Assembly: GCF_025999095.1 (NCBI RefSeq)
Contig: NZ_AP024678.1
Span: 961,527 to 1,025,526 of the forward strand
Length of the DNA stretch: 64,000 bases
DNA from: Thermosynechococcus sp.
Lineage (GTDB): Bacteria > Cyanobacteriota > Cyanobacteriia > Thermosynechococcales > Thermosynechococcaceae
Reading direction: 5' to 3'
Made by a program: the position numbers and the translations under genes. Positions 21,796 through 31,396 of this stretch are shown one piece after another (positions within the stretch are counted from its first letter, which is position 1; each line of letters starts with the position of its first letter). Below the pieces are notes generated by a model. That model did no database searches. It saw only the letters and a list, made by a program, of their open reading frames with translations, and was not told the DNA's origin.

Positions 21796-22830
21796 TTTGG
21801 GATTGACCAGCGCTTGTAAAAAGGTGCCTATGCGGTCAATGGGCAAAACATGCTGCACACTCCCAAGGGCAATAGCCTCCTTGGGCATGCCAAAAATCAC
21901 ACTGGTGGCTTCATCTTGGGCAATGGTGATTCCGCCAACCTTGGCGATCGCTTGCATCCCTGCTGCGCCATCATCTCCCATTCCCGTGAGCAATACCCCC
22001 ACGACGGCATTGCCATAGTAGGCTGCTAGGGAGCGAAACATCGCATTGACCGAGGGACAATATCGTTCATGGGCAGCGGCGGGTATCAGACAAAACTTAC
22101 CTCGGCGATCAATTTCTAGATTTAAATGATCTGGTGCAAAATAGACGGCTCCAGGTTGGGGCGTCTCACCCGCGGTTGCCACAGTAACCCGCAGTTTGGT
22201 TTCTTGGGATAGCCAACCTATCAGACCGCCGAGAAAGCCGGAACTAATATGCTGGGTACAGACAATGGGTAAAGGGAAGGTTGCAGGCAACGACTGCAAG
22301 ACTTTGGCAATAGCTTGAGGGCCACCGGTGGAAGCGCCAATGCCAACAATAGCTAGGTTTGATGAGGAGTGTTTCTTTGGGAGGTGTGGCGCTGCAACAC
22401 TTGTGGAACTAGGGGCAGGACGTAGGGGACGGGTAAACACTTTCACCCCCGCGAGCACTCGAATCTTACTAAGCAGTTGGGCGCGATCGTAATCGGCTAG
22501 CAGACCGCTACTCGGCTTGGGAAACACATCAATTGCACCTGCTTGCAGCAGCTCAAAGGCTGTTTGGCCTTCTGCCGCAGCGACACTGATCACTAGAACA
22601 GGACATGGGTAACGCGCCATAAGTTGACGGGTTAGCTCCAACCCATCTATTTCCTTCATGTACAGATCCGTACAGACAACATCCGGTTGGCAGGATGGAA
22701 TTGCAATGAGGGCCTCTTTGCCGTTGGTCGCTACCCCAACAACCTGAATGTCCGATGCAGATTGCAATAGTTGCTTGAGGATGTTCAGGGCAATTGGCGA
22801 GTCTTCAACTAGAAACACCCGAATAGTCAT
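21766..22830 (-). CDS. cheB: CheB: receiver plus protein-glutamate methylesterase
   Basis: CheB removes methyl groups from chemoreceptors when phosphorylated by CheA, giving sensory adaptation. The 354-residue product has an intact receiver (acidic pair E9/D10, phospho-acceptor Asp55 in CTDLYM, lysine in DVFPKP), a linker from about 130 to 158, and the methylesterase domain with the catalytic serine in GIGASTGGP (Ser167), the histidine in CTQHISSGF (His194) and the aspartate in TGMGDDGAAGM. All catalytic residues are therefore present. It is the last gene of the chemosensory cluster and is separated from the lone receiver gene by 490 bases. Its 3' end overlaps the Ycf45-type gene by 30 bases. 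Confidence 0.95.
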
Positions 22831-23320
22831 TGAGGTAGACTTTACACATTACTCATGGGATCAAAATCTTGGGAGCTTTGCTGCCGGTGAGCATCTGAGT
22901 CTCTCCAGTCTAGGAAGAAATCCAGAACAGTTGGAGAACTGCTAACACCGATCGTAAGAATTGGGTGGGAAAACCACTATTGGATTATTGGATGGCCTCA
23001 ATTTAAAGCCCTGTCTTCCTGTCATTCCTAAATCCACAAAAGTGATATTGGGTTGACTTCGCCCAATTTGAAGACAATAGGAGAGTTCTCACTAGGAAGA
23101 ACAGTGGCTCTAGCCATTCCACGGTACCCTACTTTTGAGCGAGTCATCCTCACCCTTCTGGCGGTAATCAAGAAATAATGGGAAGGCAAGGCTATGCAGT
23201 AGGTCTTTTAATCTGGTTTGCGTGTCTATTGTTAGCTCCACTACTTCTGAACAACTAAGTCAGACTTAATTTTAACACAGTTTAATAGCTAGCATGGCTA
23301 CTCTTAAAACTCCTCTTGGA
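22831..23320. other. 490-base gene-free gap inside the che cluster
   Basis: The other genes of this cluster are closely packed or overlapping, so this gap stands out. I searched both strands for remains of a CheB methylesterase domain (GASTGG, GMGxDG) and saw none. A short minus-strand frame beginning MTRSKVGYRGMARATVLPSE (39 codons) is the longest recognisable piece and matches nothing I know. The gap may hold a separate promoter for cheB. Confidence 0.5.
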
Positions 23321-23734
23321 TTAGCCTACTTTTTTGCTGGCGAGAACCCGAATCTTGGTAATTAAAGTACTCTTGAGGCGCTCATAATCTGCTGCTGAAC
23401 CAGCAGTGGGCTTGGGAAAGAAATCAAGGGCACCGGCCTGCATCAGGTTATAGATATTATCCACATCCGTGGGTTGTACGGCGTTACTAATCACTAGTAC
23501 GGGACGGGGAAATCGCTTCATGACTTCCTTGGTAAATTCTAAGCCGTCCATGCCCGGCATTTGCAGATCAGTACAGATGACATCGGGCTGGGTACGCTGG
23601 ATAACTTGGAGGCCTGAAGCGCCATCCATCGCAGTTCCCACGACCTCCACTTCCTCCGAGGAGTTAATGAGTCGTTGCAAAATCTCGAGGGCAACTGCCG
23701 AGTCTTCAATCAGAACTACTTTAATTTTGCTCAT
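23321..23734 (-). CDS. Stand-alone CheB-type receiver domain
   Basis: This 137-residue protein is a single response-regulator receiver domain: acidic pair E10/D11, phospho-acceptor Asp56 (CTDLQMPGMDG), the switch region PVLVIS and the lysine in DFFPKP. Its sequence is much closer to the receiver of the neighbouring CheB than to CheY, including the CheB-specific tail ADYERLKSTLITKIRVLASKKV. It stops just where CheB continues into its linker. It may be a duplicated CheB receiver that lost the enzyme domain and now acts as a CheY-like output or phosphate sink. ATG at 23734 has GGAG seven bases upstream and overlaps the end of cheA by 14 bases. Confidence 0.88.
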   Translation of the reverse strand: MSKIKVVLIEDSAVALEILQRLINSSEEVEVVGTAMDGASGLQVIQRTQPDVICTDLQMPGMDGLEFTKEVMKRFPRPVLVISNAVQPTDVDNIYNLMQAGALDFFPKPTAGSAADYERLKSTLITKIRVLASKKVG

Positions 23735-26006
23735 GAATCAGCTCCTTAAGGGTATCAAGTAGTAGAGTTTGGTCAAAGTTACCTTTGGTCAGGTAAGCAT
23801 TGGCACCAGCGGCAAGGGCGCGCTGACGATCGCTCGCTCCTGCTAAGGTGGTAACAAGGATAATCGGCAGGGTTTTATACTCAGGGAGTTGGCGAATTCG
23901 CCGGGTCATTTCAATACCGTTTTGCTGCGGCATTTCCACATCTGAGACCACTGCCTGAAAGTGACCTGTGCGCAATTGTTGGAAACCATCGGCACCATCA
24001 ACAGCGGTGGTGACCTCATAGCCCGCCCGCTCCAAAATGCGCCGCAGTTGGGTACGAATGGGCAAGGAGTCTTCAACCAAGAGGATGCGAGGCTTGGCAA
24101 CCGGCTGGAAAACCCGACTCATCTGGGCATCATCGAGGGTGCGCATCAAGGCACTGGGGCGCAATAGGTGACACGGTTCACCGTTATCAAGAAGGGTGAC
24201 GCCCAAGAGGTAGGGGAGCTGTTGCAGCAGAGGATGGGGGGGTTTAAGCTGCACATTTTGAAAATCCACAATTTCGTCAACAATGAGGCCACGATAGCGA
24301 TTGCCCTGCCGCAAAATCACACAGGGATAGGGGGGAGGTTGGGGTGGTGTCTGTTGTCCCAAGAGAACTGCTAACCAAGCAATGGGCACAGGATGGTTGT
24401 TCCACAGCAGGGTAGGCTCACTGACCTCTAAGAGGAACTCCTCCTGTCGTAAGAGTAAGCTGGTGGCGATCGCGTCAATAGGCAAGCCATAGAAATACTC
24501 CTGCAACCGCACCACCAGGATGGCCATTGTCCCCCGATTGGCTTGCAGTGTTATTTGGAAACGGCAACCTTGTCCCGGTGTCGATTGAACTTGAAGACTC
24601 CCATTGAGTTCCTCCACATTGGTGCGCACTACATCTAAACCGACCCCACGTCCCGACAGAGTGCTAACCTGCTGGCGGGTGGAAAAGCCCGGAGTAAAAA
24701 TCAGTGCCTCAATCTCACTGGGGCCCATAGCTGCCAATTCTGCTTCCGTATAAAGTCCCCGTTTTAGCACTGCCTCCCGAATAGCCGATCGATCAAGGCC
24801 ACGACCATCATCAATAACTTCAATGACCACTTCATTGCCCTGGCTACGGCCACGAACTGTTAGGGTTCCTTCGGCAGGCTTCCCCTGTTGCTGCCGTTCG
24901 GCGGGAGACTCAATTCCGTGATCAAGAGCATTGCGCACCAAGTGGATCAAGGGGTCTTTCACCCCCTCAAGAATCCGCCGATCTACCGTGACTTCGGCAC
25001 CCTCAATAATTAACCGCACCTGCTTGTTTTGTTCCTTGGCAATATCCCGCACAGCACGGGGCAGTAGGTTAAAAATTGTGGCCAAGGGCAAAAATTGGAG
25101 GTTTTGAATCTCATGTTTGAGGCCACCCACCACAGCAGTGAGGTAAGCCTCATCAACGCTAGCACGGGCCTGCAATTGTTGCAGAGATCTGCCTAGGGTA
25201 TCTAGTTGTTGCCGCAAGTGATCGTAATGCTGCCGCAAGGCAAAGAGCTCGGGATAGGGCTGCAGCAGGCGTTGACTGGCAAGGGTATGTGCTTGAAGCT
25301 GCTCCCAGTAATTGAGGGTTTCAGTAATGAGTTCCTGTTGGCGAGCAAGCCGCTGCTGGGTGAGACTCAAGTCGCCAATAGTCGTCATTAGGGCATCTAG
25401 CTTGTGACTGGCTACCCGCACGCTTTCAATCTGATAGCGATCGTCAGGGGTAGCAAGAGTTTTGGGGTCAACAGCTTCTTCCTCGAAAGTAGGAGGAGCT
25501 GGAATCTCCTGGAACGTTTCATGGGGGGCAATCAGGGAATCGAGACCGAGATCAAGATCGTCGTCAGTTGCCGAGGGGGTTACTGAGGAAGCACTGGGAT
25601 TTGGGGGCACCTGGGTAGTGCCACTATGTAAAACTTGTATTAGCTCAGCCGCAATATGAAAAGTACTGATGTTGGCTGGTTCTCCAGTTACTGCTTCATG
25701 GACAATTTTTTTGACTGCATCCAGACCACGGTAGAGAACTTCAAACAGATCTGGGCTAGGTTCTAAATTGCCCTGCCGCCACTGGCTAAAAATCTCCTCT
25801 AGGTGGTGAACCAGAGTTTCGGCGTCGGTTACCCCTAGCATCCGTGAGTCACCCTTGAGGGAGTGGGCTTCCCGCATGAGGGTTTCAAGGGGAGAGCGAT
25901 CGTAGGGATGGGTTTCAAGGGCAAGAAGTCCAGATTCAATGGCTTGCAGATGCTCGGCACTAGCGATCTGGTAGAGCGATCGCAACTCACCATCTTCAAT
26001 GTACAT
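23721..26006 (-). CDS. cheA: Hybrid CheA histidine kinase with C-terminal receiver
   Basis: This is the central kinase of the cluster, 761 residues from ATG 26006. A TTG at 26018 is possible but unnecessary. Domains in order: HPt with the phosphorylated histidine in EAHSLKGDSRMLG (about residue 48); an acidic linker; a dimerisation region; the ATP-binding domain (LVRNALDHGIES, VIEVIDDGRGLD, LSGRGVGLDVV); a CheW-like coupling domain; and a receiver (LLVEDSLPIRTQL, acceptor Asp in VVSDVEMPQQNGIE, lysine in YLTKGN). CheA-receiver hybrids are typical of cyanobacterial Pil/Pix-type phototaxis systems. It starts 15 bases after the MCP gene and overlaps the lone receiver gene. Confidence 0.95.
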   Translation of the reverse strand: MYIEDGELRSLYQIASAEHLQAIESGLLALETHPYDRSPLETLMREAHSLKGDSRMLGVTDAETLVHHLEEIFSQWRQGNLEPSPDLFEVLYRGLDAVKKIVHEAVTGEPANISTFHIAAELIQVLHSGTTQVPPNPSASSVTPSATDDDLDLGLDSLIAPHETFQEIPAPPTFEEEAVDPKTLATPDDRYQIESVRVASHKLDALMTTIGDLSLTQQRLARQQELITETLNYWEQLQAHTLASQRLLQPYPELFALRQHYDHLRQQLDTLGRSLQQLQARASVDEAYLTAVVGGLKHEIQNLQFLPLATIFNLLPRAVRDIAKEQNKQVRLIIEGAEVTVDRRILEGVKDPLIHLVRNALDHGIESPAERQQQGKPAEGTLTVRGRSQGNEVVIEVIDDGRGLDRSAIREAVLKRGLYTEAELAAMGPSEIEALIFTPGFSTRQQVSTLSGRGVGLDVVRTNVEELNGSLQVQSTPGQGCRFQITLQANRGTMAILVVRLQEYFYGLPIDAIATSLLLRQEEFLLEVSEPTLLWNNHPVPIAWLAVLLGQQTPPQPPPYPCVILRQGNRYRGLIVDEIVDFQNVQLKPPHPLLQQLPYLLGVTLLDNGEPCHLLRPSALMRTLDDAQMSRVFQPVAKPRILLVEDSLPIRTQLRRILERAGYEVTTAVDGADGFQQLRTGHFQAVVSDVEMPQQNGIEMTRRIRQLPEYKTLPIILVTTLAGASDRQRALAAGANAYLTKGNFDQTLLLDTLKELIHEQN

Positions 26007-26021
26007 GGATGCACACAACCC

Positions 26022-27371
26022 CTAGACCGAGTTTTGCAAAGTTTCTGCAGCTTCCAACAGTTGCTGGGTTGCTGTCCTAATTTGGGAAATGCTTGCAGAG
26101 GTTTCCTGGGCACTTAGATTGATGGCGTTCATCGCTGAAATCACCTGTTGCACTCCCACAGCCTGCTGTTTGGAACTGAGGGCAATTTGTTGAGTGTTCA
26201 AGTGCACTGCCTCAACGGCACTGGTAATTGTCGTGAAGGTTTCCGAAGTGCTCTGTGCCAATTTAGCACACTCATTACTGGCTTTCATGCCTTCATCAGT
26301 GACCATGACCGTACCGTTCATGGCTGCTTGCACCTCACGAATCAGGTTGGTAATTTTCTCGGCTGATTTTTTACTTTGATCCGCCAGTTTGCGAACTTCC
26401 TGAGCTACCACAGAAAACCCCTTGCCCTGTTCACCCGCTCGTGCTGCTTCCACTGCTGCATTCAAAGCCAGAATATTAGTCTGGTTGGCAAGGTCGCCAA
26501 CCAATTCAGAAATGGCAGTGACTTGAGTCATCTGCTCGCTCAATTGCATGATCTTCTCGGCGATCATCATGACATTATCCCTAAGAGTATTGATCCCATT
26601 GACTGTTTGTTGAACCGTTTCTTTACCATAGTTAGCCAGCTCCATTGCCTGCTTGGCGCCTGCTGCTGAGGCCTGAGCTTGCTCTGCCGATTGACGGGAG
26701 GAAGCGCCCAACTCTTCCATCGTGGTGGTAGTCTGATTCACCGAGGCAGCCTGTTGGGCAATTACCTTTTCCTGTTCTTCAACTGCCGTAGCAGTCTCAT
26801 TGGCAGAGGTCGCGATTTGGGTGGATATCCGTGAAAGCAGAGCAAGGGTACCCTTGACAGTGAAAATAACAATAACAACCAACAGAATTTGCACAATAAA
26901 AAAAATGATTTCAACAACTTGAACGAAATCACTTGATCTTTTAGCGGCAATTTCAGCAGCCTTAACAGTGTCATCGCTCAGCTTAAAGAAATCCTCACTG
27001 TCTTGAACTAAGCGAGCAACATTCACTTTGGACTGCTGGAGCTGCTCTTTGAGCTTTTGCCACTGCGATTGCAATTGTAGCATTAAGGTGCGGAATTCTT
27101 GATCCTTGGCAGGGGGAATTCCCATTTCCACATCACCATTGATCAGAGCATTAATTCGGCGATTGTTGGAAGCAATAAGTTCGTCGATATTACCCCCTCC
27201 AAGGCGCAGTTTCACAATTCGCTGAGTACCACCACGTACGCGACCTACCTCGTTAATAACCAAGAAATCATCCTTAGCCTGGTTAAAGGTAGAGACATAG
27301 AGGCCCAAGGAGGATAAGCTCAACAGGGAAATGCCACCAATCAGAAAATAGAACCGATAGCGAATACGCAT
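26022..27371 (-). CDS. Methyl-accepting chemotaxis protein
   Basis: This 449-residue transmembrane chemoreceptor has one membrane helix at about residues 9-28, a sensor region of about 130 residues, a second helix (VVEIIFFIVQILLVVIVIFTV, near 155) and a cytoplasmic signalling domain. The hairpin tip is intact (ISELVGDLANQTNILALNAA then VEAARAGEQGKGFSVVAQEVRKLADQS). Q/E-rich methylation helices flank it. I see no clear HAMP domain, no photoreceptor GAF domain and no C-terminal CheR/CheB-tethering pentapeptide (it ends AAETLQNSV). The sensor region has helical, PilJ-like character, so the signal may be mechanical, pilus-related or chemical rather than direct light sensing. The last point is inference. 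Confidence 0.93.
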   Translation of the reverse strand: MRIRYRFYFLIGGISLLSLSSLGLYVSTFNQAKDDFLVINEVGRVRGGTQRIVKLRLGGGNIDELIASNNRRINALINGDVEMGIPPAKDQEFRTLMLQLQSQWQKLKEQLQQSKVNVARLVQDSEDFFKLSDDTVKAAEIAAKRSSDFVQVVEIIFFIVQILLVVIVIFTVKGTLALLSRISTQIATSANETATAVEEQEKVIAQQAASVNQTTTTMEELGASSRQSAEQAQASAAGAKQAMELANYGKETVQQTVNGINTLRDNVMMIAEKIMQLSEQMTQVTAISELVGDLANQTNILALNAAVEAARAGEQGKGFSVVAQEVRKLADQSKKSAEKITNLIREVQAAMNGTVMVTDEGMKASNECAKLAQSTSETFTTITSAVEAVHLNTQQIALSSKQQAVGVQQVISAMNAINLSAQETSASISQIRTATQQLLEAAETLQNSV

Positions 27372-27426
27372 GATTAATCCTCACAAAAACTAGGAAAGAA
27401 ATATAACTGTAGGCTCATTTTACCTC

Positions 27427-28452
27427 CTAAGCAGCCCTAGTTGGGACAATTAATTTGTTTACTAACTGATTGATGTTGAGCAATTTGATAACTCGCCCTT
27501 CTTCAATGATAGAACCAACATAACCGCTGTCATGAACTGCCAAAAAAGAGCTTAACTTCAGCTTGTCAGAGCGATAGGTGATGATTCCCCGTACATCATT
27601 AATTAAAATCCCTAGTAACATGGAATCCACTTTGAGAACCACTGCCTTCTTGAGGGGGGCGGGTGATTGGGGTAGGTGCAGTACTTCTCGTAGATCGAGT
27701 AGGGAGATAACTTCGTTCTGGAGAGAGGCATGGCCGGCAATGAGACTTGGTGCTTTTGGGGCCGGAACAAGACGGTTAACTTGAATAAATTGCTGAATTT
27801 CCCTCAGTGGAATGGCAAACTCTTCTCCCTCTAGGTCAAAGGCTACCGCTGTGAGTGTTCCCTCTAAAGGGTCTTGGGTTGCTGTCTGGTGACATAGAGC
27901 TTGTTGCCGTTCCCGCAGGAGTGCTCGCTGAGCTAAGGTTGCCGTTGGCCAATAGCGGTCGTAGAAGTCGTAGCTGGGATAGTGCTCTAGTTCTGCTGAA
28001 ATTCCTTCGGATGTGAGTCTTGCTACCTCCGCTGGTGCGCGAATGAGGGTGTCAACATTGATTAAAATCAGCATCTCCTGAGCCACTTGAGCGAGGCCTG
28101 CCACAAACGCAGTATTGAGGGGACTAGGATGACCGTACTCGGGCTCTTTGCGCAGTTCAACAGTGCTCCCCAGAATTACATCTTCCACTTGATTGACGAC
28201 CACCCCCACGCGCAAGCCCGTTGCTTTCAGCACAATTACAACGTCAGTCTCTCGACACTGAGGCGGCGTGATCCCTAGGCGACAGCTTAGATGCATGATG
28301 GGAATGAGATTCCCCCGCAGGTTGAGGACTCCAAGAATATCGTTAGGTGCCTCTGGGAGAACTGTAAGTTCTGGGAGACTAAAAATCTCCTCAACTGTGG
28401 ATAAGGGGAGCAGGCACTTTAACCCAGCAGTTGTCAGTTGCAAATAGTCCAT
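27427..28452 (-). CDS. cheW: Double CheW-domain coupling protein
   Basis: This protein of about 341 residues contains two CheW-like domains in tandem. The first (about 1-130) has LPLSTVEEIFSLPELTVLPEAPNDILGVLNLRGNLIPI-type strand order ending NVDTLI. The second (about 190-335) has IPLREIQQFIQVNRLVPAPKAPSLIAGHASLQNEVISLLDLRE-type order. CheW links receptors to CheA. A two-domain form could bridge two partners in the receptor array. The open frame starts at a TTG (28479), but the first ATG, at 28452, leaves a sensible 10-base gap to the upstream regulator's stop. The MCP gene follows after 55 bases. Confidence 0.85.
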   Translation of the reverse strand: MDYLQLTTAGLKCLLPLSTVEEIFSLPELTVLPEAPNDILGVLNLRGNLIPIMHLSCRLGITPPQCRETDVVIVLKATGLRVGVVVNQVEDVILGSTVELRKEPEYGHPSPLNTAFVAGLAQVAQEMLILINVDTLIRAPAEVARLTSEGISAELEHYPSYDFYDRYWPTATLAQRALLRERQQALCHQTATQDPLEGTLTAVAFDLEGEEFAIPLREIQQFIQVNRLVPAPKAPSLIAGHASLQNEVISLLDLREVLHLPQSPAPLKKAVVLKVDSMLLGILINDVRGIITYRSDKLKLSSFLAVHDSGYVGSIIEEGRVIKLLNINQLVNKLIVPTRAA

Positions 28453-28462
28453 GGCATGGTAG

Positions 28463-29599
28463 CTAGATAAGTTTCTCAATTGTATTGAGGAGCAACTCGC
28501 GATCTACAGGCTTCGTGAGATAGGCATTGGTACCGGCCATGTGCCCCCTGGCGCGGTCAACAAGCCCATCTTTAGCTGTAAGCATGACTACTGGAATGTT
28601 CTTAAACTTCTCAATTTTGCGAATCGTGCGGCAAAAATCAAAGCCATCCATTTCTGGCATGGTCACATCTAAGATAATCAGGGAAACATTGCAATCATTT
28701 AACAAAGCCAGAGCATCTATCGCGCTTGTTGCACTGACAACCTCATAGCGATCGCCAAGGGCACGGCGAATCATGGCCTGTACAATCGGACTGTCATCCA
28801 CTGTCAAAACAACGGGCAACTTGACGCAAGTGGCCGTCGTGGTCATAAATCCTAGCAGACCATCCTTAGCCCATTGCCCATAGAGGGATGCCAAAGCTAA
28901 AGAGTCTTTGTAGGTTCCCTCGGCAATGTCAGCAATGGTTCTGTCGCCGGTGACCCAAGTTTTGAGATGGTGCAGGGTAACTTCGTCGCGGATTGTCTGT
29001 AGGGCGCCTGCATGGAGGCGAGGAATAGCTTCCAGGGAGGGGACAGTTGGATAAAACCGCTGCCAAAGAGATTTACGGTTCTTAATCCGCTGTAGAATGA
29101 CCTCTGGGTCAATCCCATGACCATCGTCGCCGTAGCATAGATCACAACTGGCGTCCGCCTGCAATTTGACAAAACAACTGTAGGGAAACAGGCGTTCTAA
29201 AAGCACCGTTGAGCGTTCAATCATGACTTTTTTAATAGTCTCCCAACTCAGTGCTCGTATGCTGACGACTGCTTCTAAATGAGAGCGATGGGAGGTATCC
29301 TTTGCGTGACTACGCGCATACTCAATTAGCGTATCTATGAAGCCCACCTTGAGCATTTTCCCCAACAGGTGCAGGAGGTCGTCAGGGCTAGGAAGATGAG
29401 CCTCCACAAAGGTCAATCCGCCTTGATAGCAGCCGAGATAATAGACTAATTGACGTTGTATTTCTGGGATCGTTGCTCCTACCTTCAAAATACCAGTAAA
29501 TTCCTGGAATTTAATTTTTTCCAGCAGCTTTGGTAACGGTAGGACGGCCTCTAAAGACTCACTAGGCCGGTAGATAGTCATATTTTCAAAAGCCTGCAT
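28463..29599 (-). CDS. PatA/PixG-like response regulator with C-terminal receiver
   Basis: This 378-residue protein has an N-terminal PATAN/DUF4388-type region (FQEFTGILKVGA near residue 35, then YYLGCYQGGLTFVEAH) and a C-terminal receiver with the DD pair in LTVDDSPIVQ, acceptor Asp in LIILDVTMPEMDG and lysine in YLTKPVD. PatA, PixG and PilG-type proteins of this architecture head cyanobacterial Che-like clusters and act on type IV pilus motors or development. It is the best candidate for the output regulator here, since no CheY is present. The start at 29599 is fixed by AAGGAGG five bases upstream; an earlier TTG (29620) is less likely. Confidence 0.85.
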   Translation of the reverse strand: MQAFENMTIYRPSESLEAVLPLPKLLEKIKFQEFTGILKVGATIPEIQRQLVYYLGCYQGGLTFVEAHLPSPDDLLHLLGKMLKVGFIDTLIEYARSHAKDTSHRSHLEAVVSIRALSWETIKKVMIERSTVLLERLFPYSCFVKLQADASCDLCYGDDGHGIDPEVILQRIKNRKSLWQRFYPTVPSLEAIPRLHAGALQTIRDEVTLHHLKTWVTGDRTIADIAEGTYKDSLALASLYGQWAKDGLLGFMTTTATCVKLPVVLTVDDSPIVQAMIRRALGDRYEVVSATSAIDALALLNDCNVSLIILDVTMPEMDGFDFCRTIRKIEKFKNIPVVMLTAKDGLVDRARGHMAGTNAYLTKPVDRELLLNTIEKLI

Positions 29600-29834
29600 C
29601 GCCCCTCCTTGTGAGGACAATAGATAGTTGTCAGAAGTAAAAATTTACCCCCCTGCTCAGAATAGCTAATTAGCAGGTTGACTGAGCTAGGTTAATCTTA
29701 AGGGAAGTATTCGTTAGGTCAGTGTATTGAAAGTTACATTCATCATCACTCTGTACTTCTTTTCTTTACTGAATTTTTCTGACCTCCACTTTTGAGATTA
29801 AAACTAGGTTAATGCGAGGAATTTTACCCCACTC

Positions 29835-31232
29835 CTAGACTCCTGGGATAGATAGGGCGGCAACTTGCCTCAGGTAATGACGCAGCAGTGCTACCGTAGC
29901 CCCTTGGCGAAAAGGAACGATCTGATCCTCTGGCTGCTTCTGAAGCAGCATTTCTGCTGTTGCTAGGAGAGGGGCAACAAGATCAAACTCTTGCTCAGCA
30001 AGGTGGAGTTCAATGAGTTCAACATAGGCCTCTACTGTATTGGGGCTCAGAAAGATAATCCGCCGTAGATACTCTTTGGCGGCTGTTTTATCCTGTTGCT
30101 CCTGGGCAATGTGGGCAAGGAGAAAGAGAGCAGCAATGTTTTGGGGGTTGAGGCAGAGGAGCTGTTGCCCAAGGGCGATCGCCTTGGTGTAACGGCCTTG
30201 ATCGGCGTGGATTTGCGCCATCAATAACAGACACTCTTCATTGTTGGGCTGAGACTGCTGCCACTGTTGTGCCAAAATCAGAGCACGGTTGTAGTCGCCT
30301 TCCCTGAGGGCAATCTTTGTTTGCTCCTCAAGGGATAGGACGGGAATAGGGGGTGGCATGGATGGAGTGTTAGGGTGACCCAGTGGATGCTGACTTAATT
30401 GATGGCGACTTAACTGATAAACGACTGACTCTGGAAAACTCAGGACTTGCAGCGGGCCGATGTCCTGTCCTTGCAGTTCCGTGTGTCCGGTGAGCAAATA
30501 GCCACCAGCGCGCAATAGTGAGACAAAAGCCCCTAGGGTCTGCTGAATGGCAGCACTGTCAAAGTAGATAAAGACATTACGGCAGACAATCAGATCCACG
30601 CTGGCAGGGGGTAGCTCATACTCTGCAACATTCAGCAGATTAAGGCAGCGAAAGCGTACCCATTGACGTAGGGAGGGTATCACTTCCCACCCTCGACCAG
30701 TCTCCCGAAAGTACCGAGCTTGTAGGCTCGGATCTATTCCCCGAAAAGACCAATGACCATAGATGCCTGCCTGCGCTTTGGAGATTGCCGCTTGACTGAG
30801 GTCATATCCGACAATGCTTAATTGCCAGTCAGTGGGATTTGGCAGCAGCTCCTTAAGCAAAATAGCTAAGGAATAAACCTCCTCCCCTGTGGAACAGCCA
30901 GCACTGACAAGCCGCAATGTCCGATCCTGCCGATGACGGGCAATTAGATCGGGCAGTAAACGTTCCCGCAAGAGTTTGATCTGACCTTGATCTCGAAAAA
31001 AATAGCTCTCACCGGTGGTAATGAGATCTGCTAATTGTTTCCATTCCTGTTGACTATGGGTGAACTGGGGCTTGGCTAAGAGGGCGAGATACTCGCTGGG
31101 ATGCTGATAATTGAGAGCACGACAGCGATTCAGGAGCTTGCGGCTTAGGTAGGGTTTGTCTTGAGGGCGAATACTGATGCCAGTTTGGCAACGAATCAGC
31201 TCTACAAACTGTTCAAGTAATTGATCGTTCAT
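29835..31232 (-). CDS. cheR: CheR methyltransferase with C-terminal TPR repeats
   Basis: CheR methylates glutamates on chemoreceptors using S-adenosylmethionine. The 465-residue product has the CheR N-terminal helical domain (LIRCQTGISIRPQDKPYLSRKL), the SAM-binding core (RLVSAGCSTGEEVYSLAILL) and the CheR-specific VDLIVCRNVFIYFD. About 170 further residues carry tetratricopeptide repeats (NEECLLLMAQIHADQGRYTKAIALGQQLL, NIAALFLLAHIAQEQQDKTAAKEYLRRI). CheR-TPR fusions occur in Mcp systems coupled to surface motility. It is the first gene of the cluster. A 235-base spacer before the PatA-like gene leaves room for an internal promoter. Confidence 0.95.
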   Translation of the reverse strand: MNDQLLEQFVELIRCQTGISIRPQDKPYLSRKLLNRCRALNYQHPSEYLALLAKPQFTHSQQEWKQLADLITTGESYFFRDQGQIKLLRERLLPDLIARHRQDRTLRLVSAGCSTGEEVYSLAILLKELLPNPTDWQLSIVGYDLSQAAISKAQAGIYGHWSFRGIDPSLQARYFRETGRGWEVIPSLRQWVRFRCLNLLNVAEYELPPASVDLIVCRNVFIYFDSAAIQQTLGAFVSLLRAGGYLLTGHTELQGQDIGPLQVLSFPESVVYQLSRHQLSQHPLGHPNTPSMPPPIPVLSLEEQTKIALREGDYNRALILAQQWQQSQPNNEECLLLMAQIHADQGRYTKAIALGQQLLCLNPQNIAALFLLAHIAQEQQDKTAAKEYLRRIIFLSPNTVEAYVELIELHLAEQEFDLVAPLLATAEMLLQKQPEDQIVPFRQGATVALLRHYLRQVAALSIPGV

Positions 31233-31396
31233 AGGGTCAATTTAACACCAAGGGGCTAACACTGGTGTGCGATCGCCCCCTAGGGTATGATTGTAGGGTT
31301 GAACTCTGTAAATCGCAGGCAACACCTGAGTGCAATGGAACTTGCTAGCGGCTCTTGCAGAGTCATGGAAAATCATTGGAATTACACATTTCTAGG

